Shown: positions 22,165-36,500 of the stretch, piece by piece
Numbering within the stretch: the stretch's first letter is position 1
How the letters are laid out: each line of letters starts with the position of its first letter
From: Salvator merianae
Taxonomy: Eukaryota > Chordata > Lepidosauria > Squamata > Teiidae
Direction of reading: 5' to 3'
DNA: 64,000 nucleotides
Assembly (NCBI GenBank): GCA_003586115.2
Contig: QVOM02000115.1
Coordinates: 3,303,973-3,367,972, forward strand
Translations under genes and position numbers: made by a program
Notes under the pieces: generated by a model
Seen by the model: only the letters and a program-made list of their open reading frames with translations
Databases searched by the model: none
What the model was told of the DNA's origin: nothing

Positions 22165-25100
22165 GTGGGCAGCGGCGAACCAGAAGGAGAGCGGTGCCGG
22201 CGGCGGACGAGCCTTGAAGAAGCCGAGTCCGTCGTCGGAACCGGCCGTCCCTTGTGTGTGGGCTCGGCGGAGTTGGCGGGGGGAGCCCTCTGGCAGAAGC
22301 AAGCGGCAGTGCCAGGGCTGAGAGAGACCCCGGCAGCCTGATGCCTGTCACTTTTGCCCCCCTGAATCCTGTCCGTAGAGGCGGTGTCCAGAGGGGGAGA
22401 ACTTACGACGGTCGCTGCTTGTGGGAACGGTCCCTTGCGCAAACGGGATGTCTTGCGCAAACACCAGGAGTGAAAGTTGACGTGGTGTTACCTGTATCTT
22501 AAGAAATGCAAGGAGCTTTGTCTTTCTTTTTTAAACAGTCACATGGTATACCTGTTTGCTCCACTTTATCTAACCCCTTAAAGAGTTGCCTACCTGTAGC
22601 TCAGTGGTAGAGCAAACCGTCTGGAAGGGAAAGGGATTCCGATTTGATCCCCAGTCTCTCCCTGGCAGTAGGCAATGGCAAATCTCTTCGGTATGTCTTC
22701 GAAGAAAACTGCATAGTGATGCCCATCAAAGTTCCCATCGCAGTCAACCAAAAGTTGGCCACAACTCAGTGGTACCCAACAATAACGACCTCCTGTTCTC
22801 TCAGTCATTGCAGAAGTTAAAAAGCGTGTGATTTTGCTCTGCTGCCCGTTGGACATTGTGAGAAAAACCTGCTAAGAGGTGGGCATTTGATCCCATCCAG
22901 CTCTAAATCTCTGTCCAGAAGCAAGACCCCTAGTGTTAAATGGAAGTTGTTCCCTTTCAGGCATGTAGGGGATTACAGCCTAAAACTCAGATTAAAGCTA
23001 CGCTGTATTCCATCACATGCTTATTACAGCAAATTCCATGTTTGAAATCAGTGAGATTAATTTCTGAGCAAGGATGCTTACAACTGCACTTGCAGACTGT
23101 AGCCCTGAAGTGCTCTCATTTTTGGTATATGCCAGTGAACTTCAGTGGCACTTTGCGATAAACATATATAGGCTGTGTCGATCTTATTTTCACACACAAT
23201 TGTGTATCGGTCAGCACTTTCCATGGTGTGATTTAAATAGAGACCTGCCAGCACTGAGCCTGCCCTGAAGGACATTTGCAAGAGCACCAAACAAGACTTT
23301 ATTGTGCCTATATAAATATTGCTTTTCTTTTTACATGCAAAAGCAGTTGTTCCCTTTTTACTTGCAAAAGCAGTTGTTCCCTTTTTTGTGTGTCACAGTC
23401 TTCACTTGATGCTAGCATTTTTTTTCTTGCACTGTTCAGGTGAGCATTTGTCTTGAATCTTTTCAGACCCAGGGCTCCTCCAAACTGCATCAGGAGACCT
23501 GTATTTAATATGCTATATTGGGCCAGTTTGCAAGTTAACAATAAGTCAAAGTCAGTGGTGTTCTAGGATAAGGAATGTGAATCGCTCTTGAATCGCTCCT
23601 TTGTTGATTTAAGTGACAGGCAGAAACCAAGCAACCAATCTGTGTAATGTGGTTTGTTTCTCTGTAACAACCAAAACGTTGAGGAACCAATACCTCAGCT
23701 TACTGAGAAGGAGCAAAATATGAAGCTGGTTCAGGCATAACAAGAAATCAAGGCTTTATGCTTTGTTTTTCATGCTAGGGAAGAAGTGATAGCAAAGGCT
23801 TTACAGCTTGTTGCTTATGTGCAGAGAAAAGTAGAGTGGGATTGATCAGGCGACATGCACAAGCGTGTTAATCAATACTAGCAAGCTTGCTGTGCATGAA
23901 TGTGGCATTCATACTTTATATTCATTATACCTATCAGATCTTTTCTCCCCCTTCTTTTTACTTCTGCTAATATCTTTTTCTTTTGTGTTAAAAATGAGTG
24001 TGGTGCTACTTGTGAGCATAAGTACAATCCTGCTTCTGCTCCTCAACACACACACACCCGTCCTCCCAGCTCTTTCTTCCATTAGGATGACAGAGCTGTG
24101 TCCCCTGTTCTGTGTGTCCTCCAAGCTAGCTTGCTGTCCTTGAAAGTAACAAATGGCATAATTCAGTTGCTGGTCCAGCCAGCTTTTGGATGTGCAGTGC
24201 TCATGGAGATGCTTTTTTAACCTTTGGTTCACGTAATAAACATGCCTTAGAGGACATTACTCCTGACTCTCCCTTTGAAAAAGAATTTTGCATTGCAGTT
24301 GATGGGATAGTATAGTAAGGGTTAGAAAAGTCATGCATGCCCAAACTGTGTTTCACAAGCATTTTATACTTGCCTAGTCCCACTGGATACAAGAAAGGGC
24401 CCTTCTAATCTAATCTGAAGTGCCCAATGGTTCTTAGAAGCATGTGAACACTTTTGTGCTACTGTTGGCGCCAGGATTTTACTATTGTGAGGGGAAACTA
24501 AAATATTAAAGCATATGTGAGGCAGTACCCACACAGTTTTCTGCACCCAATTAGGGGTGTAATTTATGTGTTGAAATCTGTTTGAGCCATAAGTCTTTCA
24601 AAGCCAGAATAGCTGGTTTTCACATGCCTGGGGTGTGGGAATGCCAGCTATAAACTCCAAAGCCTTTATTGCAGGTTGAAACAGAAGAAAAATTATCTGA
24701 TGATATCTGCTTCCTGAAAACAACAGCACTCCGTTCCTCAGCCTTTTATTGGAAATAAAAGAAAAATAAGTTAAAATGTGAAGGATTAGTTCTTCAATTT
24801 TCATCTTGCTGTGATTTTTGCTGAGCACAGATTTTGGGCCAGAGGATAAAAATATTTTTGACAGTATCTTAGAAAGAAGAAACTAGTGAGGGAGAGTTAC
24901 ATTGTGCTGATGTCACATATACTGATAATAACTTTAACAACTCATAAGTGTTTTATTTCTAAACTTAGTTGTTGAAGTTCCCGTCTGCCTGGGAGTATAG
25001 TTCCAGTACGTTGTTATTGTTCAGTGTTGTACATACTGTATTACCGTATATAACAAGCTTGTAACCCTCTTCTCTAATGGTGGGTCTTAGGGATCCCTAA

Positions 25101-28100
25101 GTGGGTTGAATGGTAGTCTGTGATGGATGTTACCCATTACTAAGCCTGTGATAGAGTTAGACAGTTGGAGGAATCTTTTAGATTTTTAAAATCCTCCTAT
25201 ATAGGAGGCATGGTGGCGCAGGTGGCTAAGGCACTGATCTTTCAATAGGAGGATTGGAGTTCAAGGCCCCTGTCTGCTGTGTAGAGGGGATGAGCGCCCT
25301 GTACTGGCCTCTAGCTCCAGCCAACCTAGCTGTTCGAAAGCAAGTAATTGCAAGTAGATAAACAGGGAGCATCATATTGTGTGATGCGGAAGATAGACAG
25401 ATGTAAAGCCTTCGGACGAAAAATAACCTTGTAAGCTGCTTTGAGTCAGCTTCGGTTGAGAAAAGCGGGGTATAAAAACCAAGTTCTTCTTCTTCTGTTA
25501 CTCCTTCCAAATGGCTTACCTTGCAGGCTTAGTGACTGTGTGATTTTGATAGCTTTATCAATCTGAATTCAATGCATTGGTGTCTTGTTCTCAGCCATAG
25601 CAGCACCCTGGCTTCACAAATGGAGGTGGAGACTTGGCAGTGGCGAGTTTAGTAGTTAAAGCATGATGCCACCACTTTCATGAAACAGTTAAATGACAAA
25701 AATGTAGCCTTGTTGGAATGGAAGAATAGAGCCTTTGAGATTAGGGTCTTATTTCTGACTCTTGAACCAACTTTTATTTTAAGAGCTATCCAGCTCTGAA
25801 CTGGGAACCCTTGCAATGTTTTGCATTACATTTTGCATGCCTTTGCTTTGTATAATCAAGTTGAGTTCTAAGTATTCATATTCTCAACAGGTACAAACAG
25901 GCCCTTAGTATGGGGTGAACATGTACATATGCTAACTATGGTTTGTAGAGAATACTAAAATGAGTTAGCTCTTAACAAAGAAAGAAATATGGGAGATCTT
26001 AATTTCTTTTGTTCATGCATTCAGATCTGTGTCTGATCAGATATTATAACTTCCCAGATTCTTAACTTCTTTTTGGAAAATTGTGTTTGGGATGTTTTCC
26101 ATTTTACTCTTACTCCTGGCCTTTAGTCAAGGAGAAAGGCAACTTTTGCCACGTGTGTGTTAGTTTGTACTTTTATTAAGTTAGAATTTTGATATTTTAA
26201 TTTTAACAACACATAAATCTGTTTTATAATGTTTTTAAATTAGGAAACCAAGCCTGGAGGCTGTTAGATATGGGATGCAAAATGAATAAATATATGAATG
26301 TCATTTGAGTAGGTAATGAAACTGGCAATCTTGTTTTAATGTTGCTGTGTATGCACTGAGATAGATATCAACATTTTGTAGTACTTGAATGCTGAACTGT
26401 ATAAAGCTTATCTCATATCAGTGGTGTAACTATAAAGACTAAGTACTTAGGAGCTTAACTTCATTAAACAAAACCATTTAAATGCTTAGGCTCCAGAGAC
26501 GAGCTTCTAAGAATGGAAATTGCTACTGATATCTCAAACTTCCTATTTTTCTTAATTCTCTTTGCGTTGTAAACCAATAGTTACTATTTAGATACATATT
26601 TTCAAAGTTTTTTACTACTGTGCTTTATATTGTACTAATCGTATCTGTTTCTTGAAATCCAAACTGTTTCATTAATCATTCTTGTTTGGCTAATTGTTCC
26701 TTAAGGTAGATAAAATCTGACATAGTGCTGGATCTGAAAAATGCCTTGTTTGATCCTCAGTGTGCAGGCAGGACTATTAGAAAGCTGCTGCTCTGAAGTA
26801 ACAAGCTTGCCATCGGTGGGTCTGTGACTCCCTGTGAGGCCTGGCAGTGGCATGGATGCAGCTGAGATTGGTTTCCAGCCTCCCTCTTGATGTGGTCAAA
26901 GAGAACAGACAGAGCATGTCCTCCAGGGTTGGAGAATGGTGCTGTAAGAAGAAGTGATGTGGTTCTCTAGAAGCAAGGTGATACTGAAAGCTAGGTGGCT
27001 TTGCATGAGCGAGAGATAAGTAGAGTGGGTAGAGAGAGGGACCTGGTTGTCATGTTCCTGATAGTGCTGCATTACCTGCCTGTGTGTGTTGTCATGCCTT
27101 GCCACTAAGTACCTCGATGCCTGTGTAGGAGCATGGGTTTTGTGCTGTGTTAGTCTCTCAGTTAGATTATTGCAATAAGTCTGTGCAGAGTTGACCTTGA
27201 GGACCGTCTGGAGCAGAATGTGGCTATATTTCTAATCAGTGCTGTGAAATATAGTTATGCAGTAGGAAACCTACATGTTTATAAATTGCAGTTGTGCCAG
27301 TGACCCTAAGCTAAAGGAATGACCTCAGTGTTGAAAGCCTGCAGAGCTTGAAGCCACGGTATTGGAAACATCACTTCTCCCTCTGCCTGTGGATCCATGC
27401 TGTACGAGTTGCACAAGAGGTCCTGCTCACAGTTGTCCCTCTACAACTGCAGTTCCTGAGGTGATTGAATGGGCTTTTGAATCATGGTGCCAGAAAAAAC
27501 ACCATGAAAAACACTTGCTGTGTTTTAGACATCAGGTTAAGATGCAGCATCTCTTTTCCTAGTCATATGGAAAGGTCTTTGCACTATAACCCAAACTCTG
27601 GTTTTACTGTGCTTTTAAACAGATTGCTTTCTGTCCTGGGAATTCTCAGGTTTAAGGATGGGATATATATCCAGCAAACAAATGCTATAATGAGGAGAGT
27701 CACTGATTTTATGCCTGACACAGCTATGTTTCAAAATCTGTTACCCCTTGTAGAAGCCTAGGAGTTTAGGATCTTTAAACCGGTGATGCTTTCTTTCCTG
27801 AGGTAATGCCTTCCTTCCTTCCTTGGAAAGAACTATGGACTGTAAGTCAAAAGTCAGGAAGATATTGCACAGGTTTTTTTTGTTGTTGCTAATCTCAGAT
27901 GCTCAGATTATTTCATGCATGTATTTGCATGTTTCAAAGCAAAGAGCACTGTTTCACCTGTAGAACAAAGTATTTATGTTGGATTGGGAATGTCAGAAAG
28001 TAAGAAGAACTTTGATAAGAAAAAAGTTCAAAGCACTTGAGGTAAGACCAGACTTCATCACACTTAAGGTCTTTTTATGTCGGTGACTTCTGAAACTTTT

Positions 28101-31100
28101 TCTGGGTAGATTCACAGGGGAGAAAACAAGGCAGTTCTTGAGATTTCATACACTGAATTAAGAATTACGTAAGTATTTAAGCTAGCAGATGTGAGTTATA
28201 TCTGGCTAGGCTCTGAAGGCTCAAGATAGAATTGAAAGGCCACTGAAGGTTATCTAATCCAGAGGTGGGCAGAAGACAAATCTGCCTACTGGACCACTGC
28301 ATGATTCTTTATTATTCTTTCAAAGAATATTTATTATTCTTTCAAAGAATATTTATTATTCTTTCAAAGATTCTTGCAGCACATAGTACAGATTACTCGT
28401 GGCTCTTTGAGGGCCTGATAGTGTCTTCAGCATTTAAAATGCTTTTTTAAAGTATGATGATTCTGATATTTGAAGTAAAATGATTGATGTCAGAATATCC
28501 CTGATCTAATCTATTGCATTATTTAAATTTATTTTTTTTAATTATTGCTATGGCTTTCCTGATTATATATTTGGAAAATGAAAAGCTTTCAGAAAAGATT
28601 TTTAGGACAAAGATGCATGTCCCAATTAAAAAAAATGCATGTCTAACAGAAAGTGGTCTGTGCTTCTTCTTAAGGCAGTTTTTCATTGCTGATTTGATCT
28701 TAACAGCTTTGTACATGTAAATATAATGTGTGCATGACCAACACCTCCCTCGTAACTGAAACTTTGCCAAGTATTTTTCTTCTGTGTATTCACTTACCAC
28801 TAGTAGCTAAGATCTGCTGAGAGGATTTGAAGAGGAAACAAGGTCTCCTACCTATAATGAAGTGCTTTGAAGATGGGTTAGCCAGGGATGCCTAGGCTAT
28901 GCTAATATCTAGGGATTGTGCAGGTCTGTTGTAACCTTGGGGCAAAGAGGAGGCTACCTATCTTAATTGTTACTAGGAACTCCAGATAAACTTAGCTCTC
29001 TTATTAAAAAGTATAAAGACAGTTGCTTATTTAACTGCAGTAATTACCTGAAATGTGTTTATTTTTATAGTATGTTCCAAAAAATACCCAAGTTATAAAT
29101 TACAGAGTACAAGACAAAATGGAAGATGGACAGATTCTTGTCTTTCACAAGACCAGAAGCAAGGCGGTAGCTCTTGTCATCCCTGAAGCCGTTCCCACAA
29201 AGGAGTAATTCCTTTTGGTGTGGTCCTTTCAGTAGTTACACTATTAGTGATGGGTCTGCTGCCATAAGCAGTATTCCTAGAGCAAGTATTCCAAGGGAAC
29301 TGCTTTAACATCGGGACCCAATATTGCAAAATTTTCCAGCTTGCCCTGTAGGTGGAGAGGCAGGTCATAGTGAAGCTTCCAGCAGTCACCATCTGGGAAG
29401 ATGATGGTCTGTCCCTCTTCTGGCAGGGCCAACATGCAGACAGCATCCCTAAATATCTCAAGTAGATTTAGAGGGAATGTTCCTTGGCAATTACACAGTT
29501 ACTTGGCCCAGTCCTGCAAAGAGCTTCTATTAAGGCAGCAGTGGTAGTCTCAACCAGGTTCAAGAGAGAGAATCGGACGGGTATTCCTGCTCTTACAAAG
29601 GAGTATGGAAAGAATGATGCTCTCCTCTGGCAGAACTTCTGTCAGTGGGAAGGCTTGCATGGTTCTTATAGCACTGTCGTGTCATCACAATGTGAAGACT
29701 TGTATTATTCCCCCAAATGTTTGCATCAATAACATAAGAACTTGGGCCTGGACTTGTGGTCCATCAGACCCAGGGTGTCTGTATGCACTTTGCCACACTC
29801 ACAAGTTTCTGAACATGGTCTTTGGCGGCATATGTGCCTTTAATGCATGTCTCGCTGAAGTCACTCAGCCATCAAAACTAGTAACTTGTTACCATAATAT
29901 TTTTGATTAGAAAGTATTTGGCACACATTTAATGATTGTTATGTTCTGCTTTTTTCTTGGTTGTACTGAATTATGCTTTTACCTGTTACCTTAAAATCTT
30001 TCTTACTGAAGTCTATCTGTATATATCTAATATTAAGTTCTCATATATATACAGAATAACTTTGGGTACATTCCTCTACTCAGCTGAGAACAGACAAGTG
30101 TAAATTTCATAATATCCCCTAATATATGGATGTACAGATATATAGTATATATTTTTCTGATCCCAGTTAAATTTTTAAATGCATGTGAATATTTATATTT
30201 TGTAATATTTGTGTGTGATTAACAATTAGATATTTCAGGATTTTATCACATGTGTACAATAGGGTAATTACCATATATCCACAAGGACTTTATGATCAGT
30301 AAGTTTAAATACTACAATCTGCATGAAACTGGCGTCTAAGGAAATTACCTCAATATCAAACCGGATCTAGTAATCAAAAGTGCTACTAAATAACTTCTAT
30401 ATGAGGGTATGATAATTACCTTATTGTACTTGTGTTATTCACAAAGTGAGGAAATAATTGAAATGGTAGTTTATTGGTCTTCATCCTGATCCTATTTAAC
30501 TGATAAACTTAAGCAGGATTTAGCAGCTTAAGTTTTAAACCTTTAATTCTGAAGTTCCCATGAATTCTGCCTTACTTTGTCAGGGTTCCTTGGAGATAAT
30601 TTGGCATCTTACATTTCTTGTAAACCAGTGTATCTTCAGATCCAGTCATCTATTACTGTCAAGTTGAGCAGAATGTACAGAATAAGGCCATCAAAATGTC
30701 ATGTAATTGTTGCTTGGCCAAAAGGCAACAGCAGTTGTGTAGTTTTAAGGTTTTGTAAGAAATTATATGCCTACACATTTAAAAGCAAGCCTACTTTTTC
30801 AATATAATAAGAGGTCAACTGTATTTTATAAGCATAATAATTTGATTTCTTCTTCTTTATTTTGTATTGTGTTTTGTAAAATCTGTCAAAGGCAGGCTTA
30901 TTTGTCTAGGGAGTCATGTTCCATTCTGGCACTACTCTAGTGCTATCTCCACCCAAAAGCCGATGAGTGGATTTTTCTCTCTTATCTGCAGCAATCCTTT
31001 GCTGACAAGGGTGAGAAAAGCCTATATCTCCCATTTTTTTGACAGATCTTTTTCACTGTCATATGGGAGGGTGGGGCTTTTCTCACCACTGCTACTCTTA

Positions 31101-33494
31101 GGCCCTTTCTGTACTTACCTTTAGTTATGAACAAGGGCCTCCATGATCATCTTCTGGGCTTCATAGATCCACGTGTTCATGAGGATCTATGAGGCCACGA
31201 TGCCCACTGGAACGCTCTGTGGAGTGTACTCTCAATCAGGAGGCTGCTGATCTGGAATGCTGGTAATCACAATTAAACATGACTATGGGCAGATCAGATG
31301 GCCCTGATTCTGAATGAGGAGGCATGCTGTGCAGATAGAACACCTCCGTGTTTGGGCATAATTTGGAGACAGGCCAAAGTGCACCACCAGAATGCATCCC
31401 CTGGTGACACCAAGGCTAGGAACTTTTGTTGCTAGTCCTCAAAGGGTTTGTGGCCCAGCCTGAAACTCATGCAAGCTTCGGGCCACACTGTGGTCTGGTC
31501 TGGACCAGTACTGTCCTGCAGATGGCACTGATCCAGTCCATACCTTTCCGTGGTCAGAATCAAAGGGCCTGGCTGGTCCAGACCCATGATTCTGACCATG
31601 AAACTTTCAGTACAGAAAGGCCCTTAGTAGCTATATATCCTCAATACCTGTGAAGGAGGAGGATACTGCTTTTGGTGTCGATACTGCATGTAGTGTGTTG
31701 GGCAGCCACTTGTGATAGATACTGTTGTTGATGATGATGGCGTAGTCCCCTAGTTTTGAGATTCCTGCCCCGAAGAGCTACATACGTAACATCTATTTTT
31801 TGGTATTTTGATTTTGGTATCTGGAACCTGATAACTTATATTATTACTCATTACAGATAGCTGCTTTTGCAGTTTTCATTACTGTTGTGTGGTTTTGTTT
31901 CTATTTTTTAAAAAGTGTTTACTGCTGTGGGTTCCCAACAGAGAAGGAGTGGTATTACAAATCTAATAAATAATTGTGAGTCAGATATTCTTCCGTCTTG
32001 CGTAGTTTGTCCAGTTATCTGCTGGTTGACCTTGAGCTGTGATTGAACATTGGATTTGGTCATTAATTTCTAACACAATTTCTTACATATAATTAGATTT
32101 GCCTCTAAGGAATATGAAATATAAAATTCGTCCTTTTTGTTCCCTTTCCTTCTAGCATTTCTTGGCAAGAATGAATCTAAATGCATCTGTGGCATGAACT
32201 TGAAATTTTAATTTCTCATCTTTCTTGCTAGTTGCCTTGTTGAATTACCATCTTGCTATGACTGAGATTTATAGCTGTTTGTCTATAGCCTTACTTTTAA
32301 TTCTGCTCTTCCAAGTTATTTTTTATGCAATATGAAAGGAAAGTTAGCATTGTTTTTCATCACAAGCATTCAGATTTTTATATGTGTTTTAAAATATGGT
32401 TCTAAAATTTATTGTCAGTTCTCTCTTCCTCTGTTCTCTGTGCCATACCACTAGGCATCATTTAATGGATTATTCTCTTACTCAAGGCGGTTGAAGAGGT
32501 CAAGCATTTGCCAATATATTCACTCAAGAGTTGAACCTCACTTGTGATGGACAGCTCCAAGGCATGGCTCTCAACTTAATGATTCCAAACACCTGTAGAG
32601 CCTCTGAGCCCCCTACTGACTACTGATCCGCTTATCCTTGAAAAGTAGTTAGAATGAAAGGAAGGAATTAGAAGAGTTTATAGTTCTGTGTGATTTTGAA
32701 GGTTTGCAGTGACAGCTGGGCAGAAAGCGAGCCTCAAAAGTTTCTTGATCAGTTACAGCTATTTCATAAGTTGCTGAAATGTAGATGAGTGCCGGCATGT
32801 AGCTTTTGGACAGAATAATATTTTGATTTAGTTGCTCAGTTAAAAGCTAAATGCCAGTGGTTTAGAGAGCAGAGAACTCATATTTTTGGTTATGACAACA
32901 TGTAACTCTTTAAAAGTTATGGAGAAAGGATTGTTTGGCTACATTTAAAGAATTACTGTTGTTATTTGGCTGATGAAAATCTTTTTTCAGTGAAGAGAAG
33001 TGGAAACGCCTCTTAGCCATCATCTTCCCATTCCAGTGAAATTTAAATGGCTCAGGAGTGTATTCCAAGATGGGAGCATCATGGGGAAAATAAATTGTAT
33101 CTCTTCCCTTTTTGCTGACATTAGGTTTCTTTGAGCATAGTGAGGCTCTCAGATATATATCATTGCATGTTATATATCATAAAATGTATCTTTAGAATAT
33201 ACTTAAAGATCTGAATATTTTTCAGAATCTATTGATATGTCTTTCAGTCTTCTCAGTGGCTTTGAATTGAAGACTTTAGGAGAGTTGTTCATGTATTAAC
33301 TTAAGAAATATGAGTGTTCTCAGTATGTGTAAAGCAAACATATTTTGGGGTACCTGCTAGAATATTGCCTTCTATGCTAAAACAAACTGAAAAAATGTAT
33401 CTTGCAGTGTTAAAATTTTAATATATTTTCCATTTATGTAGAAGAGTTCTATTATTTGGATATTTGCAGTGAGGAATTACTTTCCTATAATTGC

Positions 33495-33540
<46 letters not shown>

Positions 33541-36500
33541 TAGGTTGCAGTTGCTTGCACTCCTTCTAGAGGTTTTAAGTCTGTACTTAGGTACATTTTT
33601 TAATTTGGTCAATAAACTTTAAACTTAATTTTATTCAGAATCACATAACTATATGTGTTACAGCAAATAAAGCTGCCTAGGAAGATATCTAGACGTTACC
33701 CAGCATACGAGCTTTATCTCTATGGGGAAGGAAGTTATGCAGAAGAAAACAGAAATCTGTTGTTAACTGGGATTCCTATCCTTTTCCTTCCCGGAAATGC
33801 TGGGAGTTACAAACAAGGTAAGTTTAGTATGAAGATGTGCATGAATGACAAGTATATTTTTATTGGAACACTTTTAAAATGTCACCTTTAAGAATGAGAG
33901 AGCAAAGAACCTTCATGCAAGAGTGTGTTCTGCTATATATTTAATTCGCACTTAGTTGTTAATGGTGTTAGTGAGTTTCTGTCTGTAGACACTTAGATTT
34001 TTGATAATATAGTATGATCCTTATATATCTGGTATAAAGTTCATGCTTTGGATGGTCACTCTTTAAAAATGTGGATGAACTAGAAGCAACTTATGAAGGG
34101 AATGTGAAAATAAATGATAATGATACAGTTCAGGGAGGGCTTGTGAACTCAATTCAAATAAATGGTCAGAAGAGCTCTACTCAGCAGTGGAAGGGACTTT
34201 AGCAGCCAGAATTTCTGAGTTACCCATGAACATTTTCTGTTAGATGTACTTGAGACTGCAGTATAGAGTGGGGCATAAACTCACTAACTAAATAAAACTG
34301 GTGAAAGAACCAGAGGCCTGGGTTCAGCTGAATTAAAGTCAATGCATGGAAGAGCTCTAGTTGGGAATGGAGGGACGTTCGCAGCCAGAGGTTCTAAGCT
34401 TCTTCCCTCTTCAACACCAAGGCTTGCCTTTCTTTGCCAGATATCAGACGTGCTCCTAACCCATTTTGCAGCCTAAACTCATTGCCAAAAATTAAAACCA
34501 CAGATAAGAAAACTGCTTGGATTTCTCAACATGCAACAGAAGCTAATCTCATGCCAAGGCTTGCATTTCTTTGCTAGACATCAGAAGTGCTCCCAGCCGG
34601 TATCACAGCCTGAACACCACTGCCATAGGTTAACGATCACAGATGTGAACAGAAGAATTTGTTTCCTTTGCTGAATTCTAAACAAAGTAGGGAAATGGCT
34701 TTGTTCTAAGACATGTTCCCAGGGTGGCTTGTTGTTGAGCAGTGGCCCCTTTTTCTGAGGCCAAACAGAGGAGTCCCAGTCCACCAGTCTAAAGCTGGCT
34801 CCGGGTGCCGGCAAATATCACAACAGCAAGCAATATTTCAGAGAAAAGTCGCTCTGGAACTATCGCTTTCTGAACAGACAGTGTGGGGGCTCACGCTATC
34901 TGCGCACAATGCCTCCACTGTGCTTGGGCGGCCGTCTTTTTTGCCCCCTTCAGATGCATTGTGGCAACAGCAACAATGGCAGCTCCACCTCAAAGGTAAG
35001 TAATAACGCTATTTCGGGAAACCCACCACCAGCGTCAGGTTTTCCTGAATAGGCTATTGCCCTTTTTAGGGGGGATATAGCAGAGCCATGGTGGGGTTGC
35101 CACAGATATGTGCGACAATCCCACCATAGCGCAACCATAATGGTGCTATATTTCCCTCTCCTGGATGGGGCTATCGTCAATAGAGTGAGTCAAGGGACAG
35201 GTTTACTCATGTAAGTGGAGTAAATTGGGGGCAAGCTACCCATGAAAGCCAGATAAACAGATATTTGTAGACCATATTTTCTGTCACATACTACAGATCA
35301 GTATAGGATTATGAAGAAATGTGGAGGATAGATGGGCCTGAAGTGCTGTGGTCCATGGGGTCTTGAAAAATTGGACACAACAAAATGACTAAACAACAAC
35401 AGGAAGAAACATGGATATGAAAGGCTTAGGCATGGTATTGATTTCTGCGCTATGTTACTTTGTACTCTAGCTGTAAAAAAACACAGGCCTTTTCACAGTC
35501 TCTTTCAAGGTAGGCTTGCGTCAAACTGCTGTTCAGCAAATTTAAATGTGGTAGAGAGGCCTGGGACTGCTAGGTACTTCACTCAGCAAGCCCGGGCTCT
35601 CTACAGTGTCTTGGAGTAGCTAGGGAGCAGGTGAGCACTGCTGAAATAGCATGAAGCCCTCACCTCACTGCACCATGCTGATGCTGCCATTATTTCTGAC
35701 TCTGTGGGCCAGGACAGCATATCATGACTATGTGTCAGGATGACATATGCGAGCGTGACACCACCCTGCCCATGGACCTGGAAATAATCATGACATCTGC
35801 ATTGTGGAGTGGGAAGGAGAGTTCCCCATGCAGTTTCTGAGGTGTTCCCCTGCTCCTTAATTACTCCTTGATGAAATAGAGAGACCAGGCTTGCCAGGTG
35901 AAGCACCTAACCATTCTGAGCATCTCTACTACTGTTTTCAAGCATGCTAAGCATTACTTACTGTAATCTGAAATAAGGTGGTAGCAAAACTCTCAAAGTT
36001 TGTATTTTCACCCATTTTAATGACACGCAGAAATTCACACACAGACACATGTACTAAGTCATCCTAACTGTATCTGTTCAATCCCATTGTGTTCAGTAGT
36101 GCTTGAGGCTGAATTCTTCAGATACATCCTAACATCAATCTAGGAATTCCATTTCCTATTACTGCTATTAATTAATATGTGGGTTCTTTTCAGTACGTTC
36201 ACTTGGATCAATAGCACTCAGAAAGGCAGAAGATGTTGACTTCAAGTACCATTTTGACGTCTTCAGCATCAATTTCAATGAAGAACTTGTTGCACTATAT
36301 GGTGGAAGTCTACAAAGGCAGACTAGATTTGTGCATGAGTGTATTAAAGTAATTCTTAAGCTGTACAAGGTAATGGAGATAAGTATTATATATTTTGTGT
36401 GGTAGAGGTTCTTAGCAATTTTTGATAAGATGGGATGAGGAGACATTCAATTCTGAGTTCTGCAGTGCTGCTTTGAGTTTAAGGGCTGCATTATTTACAT

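Larger units (their letters stand above)
21500..22420 (+). promoter_or_regulatory. PGAP1: PGAP1 CpG-island promoter
   Basis: A sharp rise in GC and CpG content over about 900 bases, covering exon 1 and its upstream region. Motifs visible include CCAAT at 21628-21632, two YY1-type ACATGGCGGC sites at 21666-21675 and 21774-21783, and a GC-box run CCGCCCCCGCCC at 21899-21910. There is no TATA box, so a housekeeping promoter with dispersed start sites is inferred. The start site itself cannot be placed. Confidence 0.85.
22157..33663 (+). other. PGAP1: PGAP1 intron 1, 11.5 kb
   Basis: The large first intron holds the SINEs at 22586 and 25203, an L2 fragment near 27120, a possible retroelement remnant at 29170-29720, a Harbinger-type element at 31101, a 22-bp tandem repeat and an (AT)n run. 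The remaining stretches (23400-25200, 25520-27100, 29910-31080, 31640-33490) show nothing recognisable. Confidence 0.8.
33818..36193 (+). other. PGAP1: PGAP1 intron 2
   Basis: Contains the internal duplications at 34140-34640, an inverted-repeat-rich stretch at 35000-35180 (AACCCCACCATGG versus GTGGGATTG-type halves), a SINE tail at 35337 and one copy of an unclassified repeat at 35525. No exon-like sequence. Confidence 0.7.

Noticed and set aside
21633..22460. 275-codon open frame on the minus strand across the PGAP1 promoter
   Set aside because: It lies in a CpG island where GC-rich DNA lacks stops. The peptide is Pro/Arg/Ser-rich without recognisable domains and is opposite PGAP1 exon 1.
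22593..22650. tRNA gene
   Set aside because: Only A-box and B-box-like stretches occur. The cloverleaf is broken and the rest is a SINE body with a Bov-B-like tail.
28308..28370. CRISPR-like array
   Set aside because: Units are directly adjacent without spacers, in a vertebrate intron.
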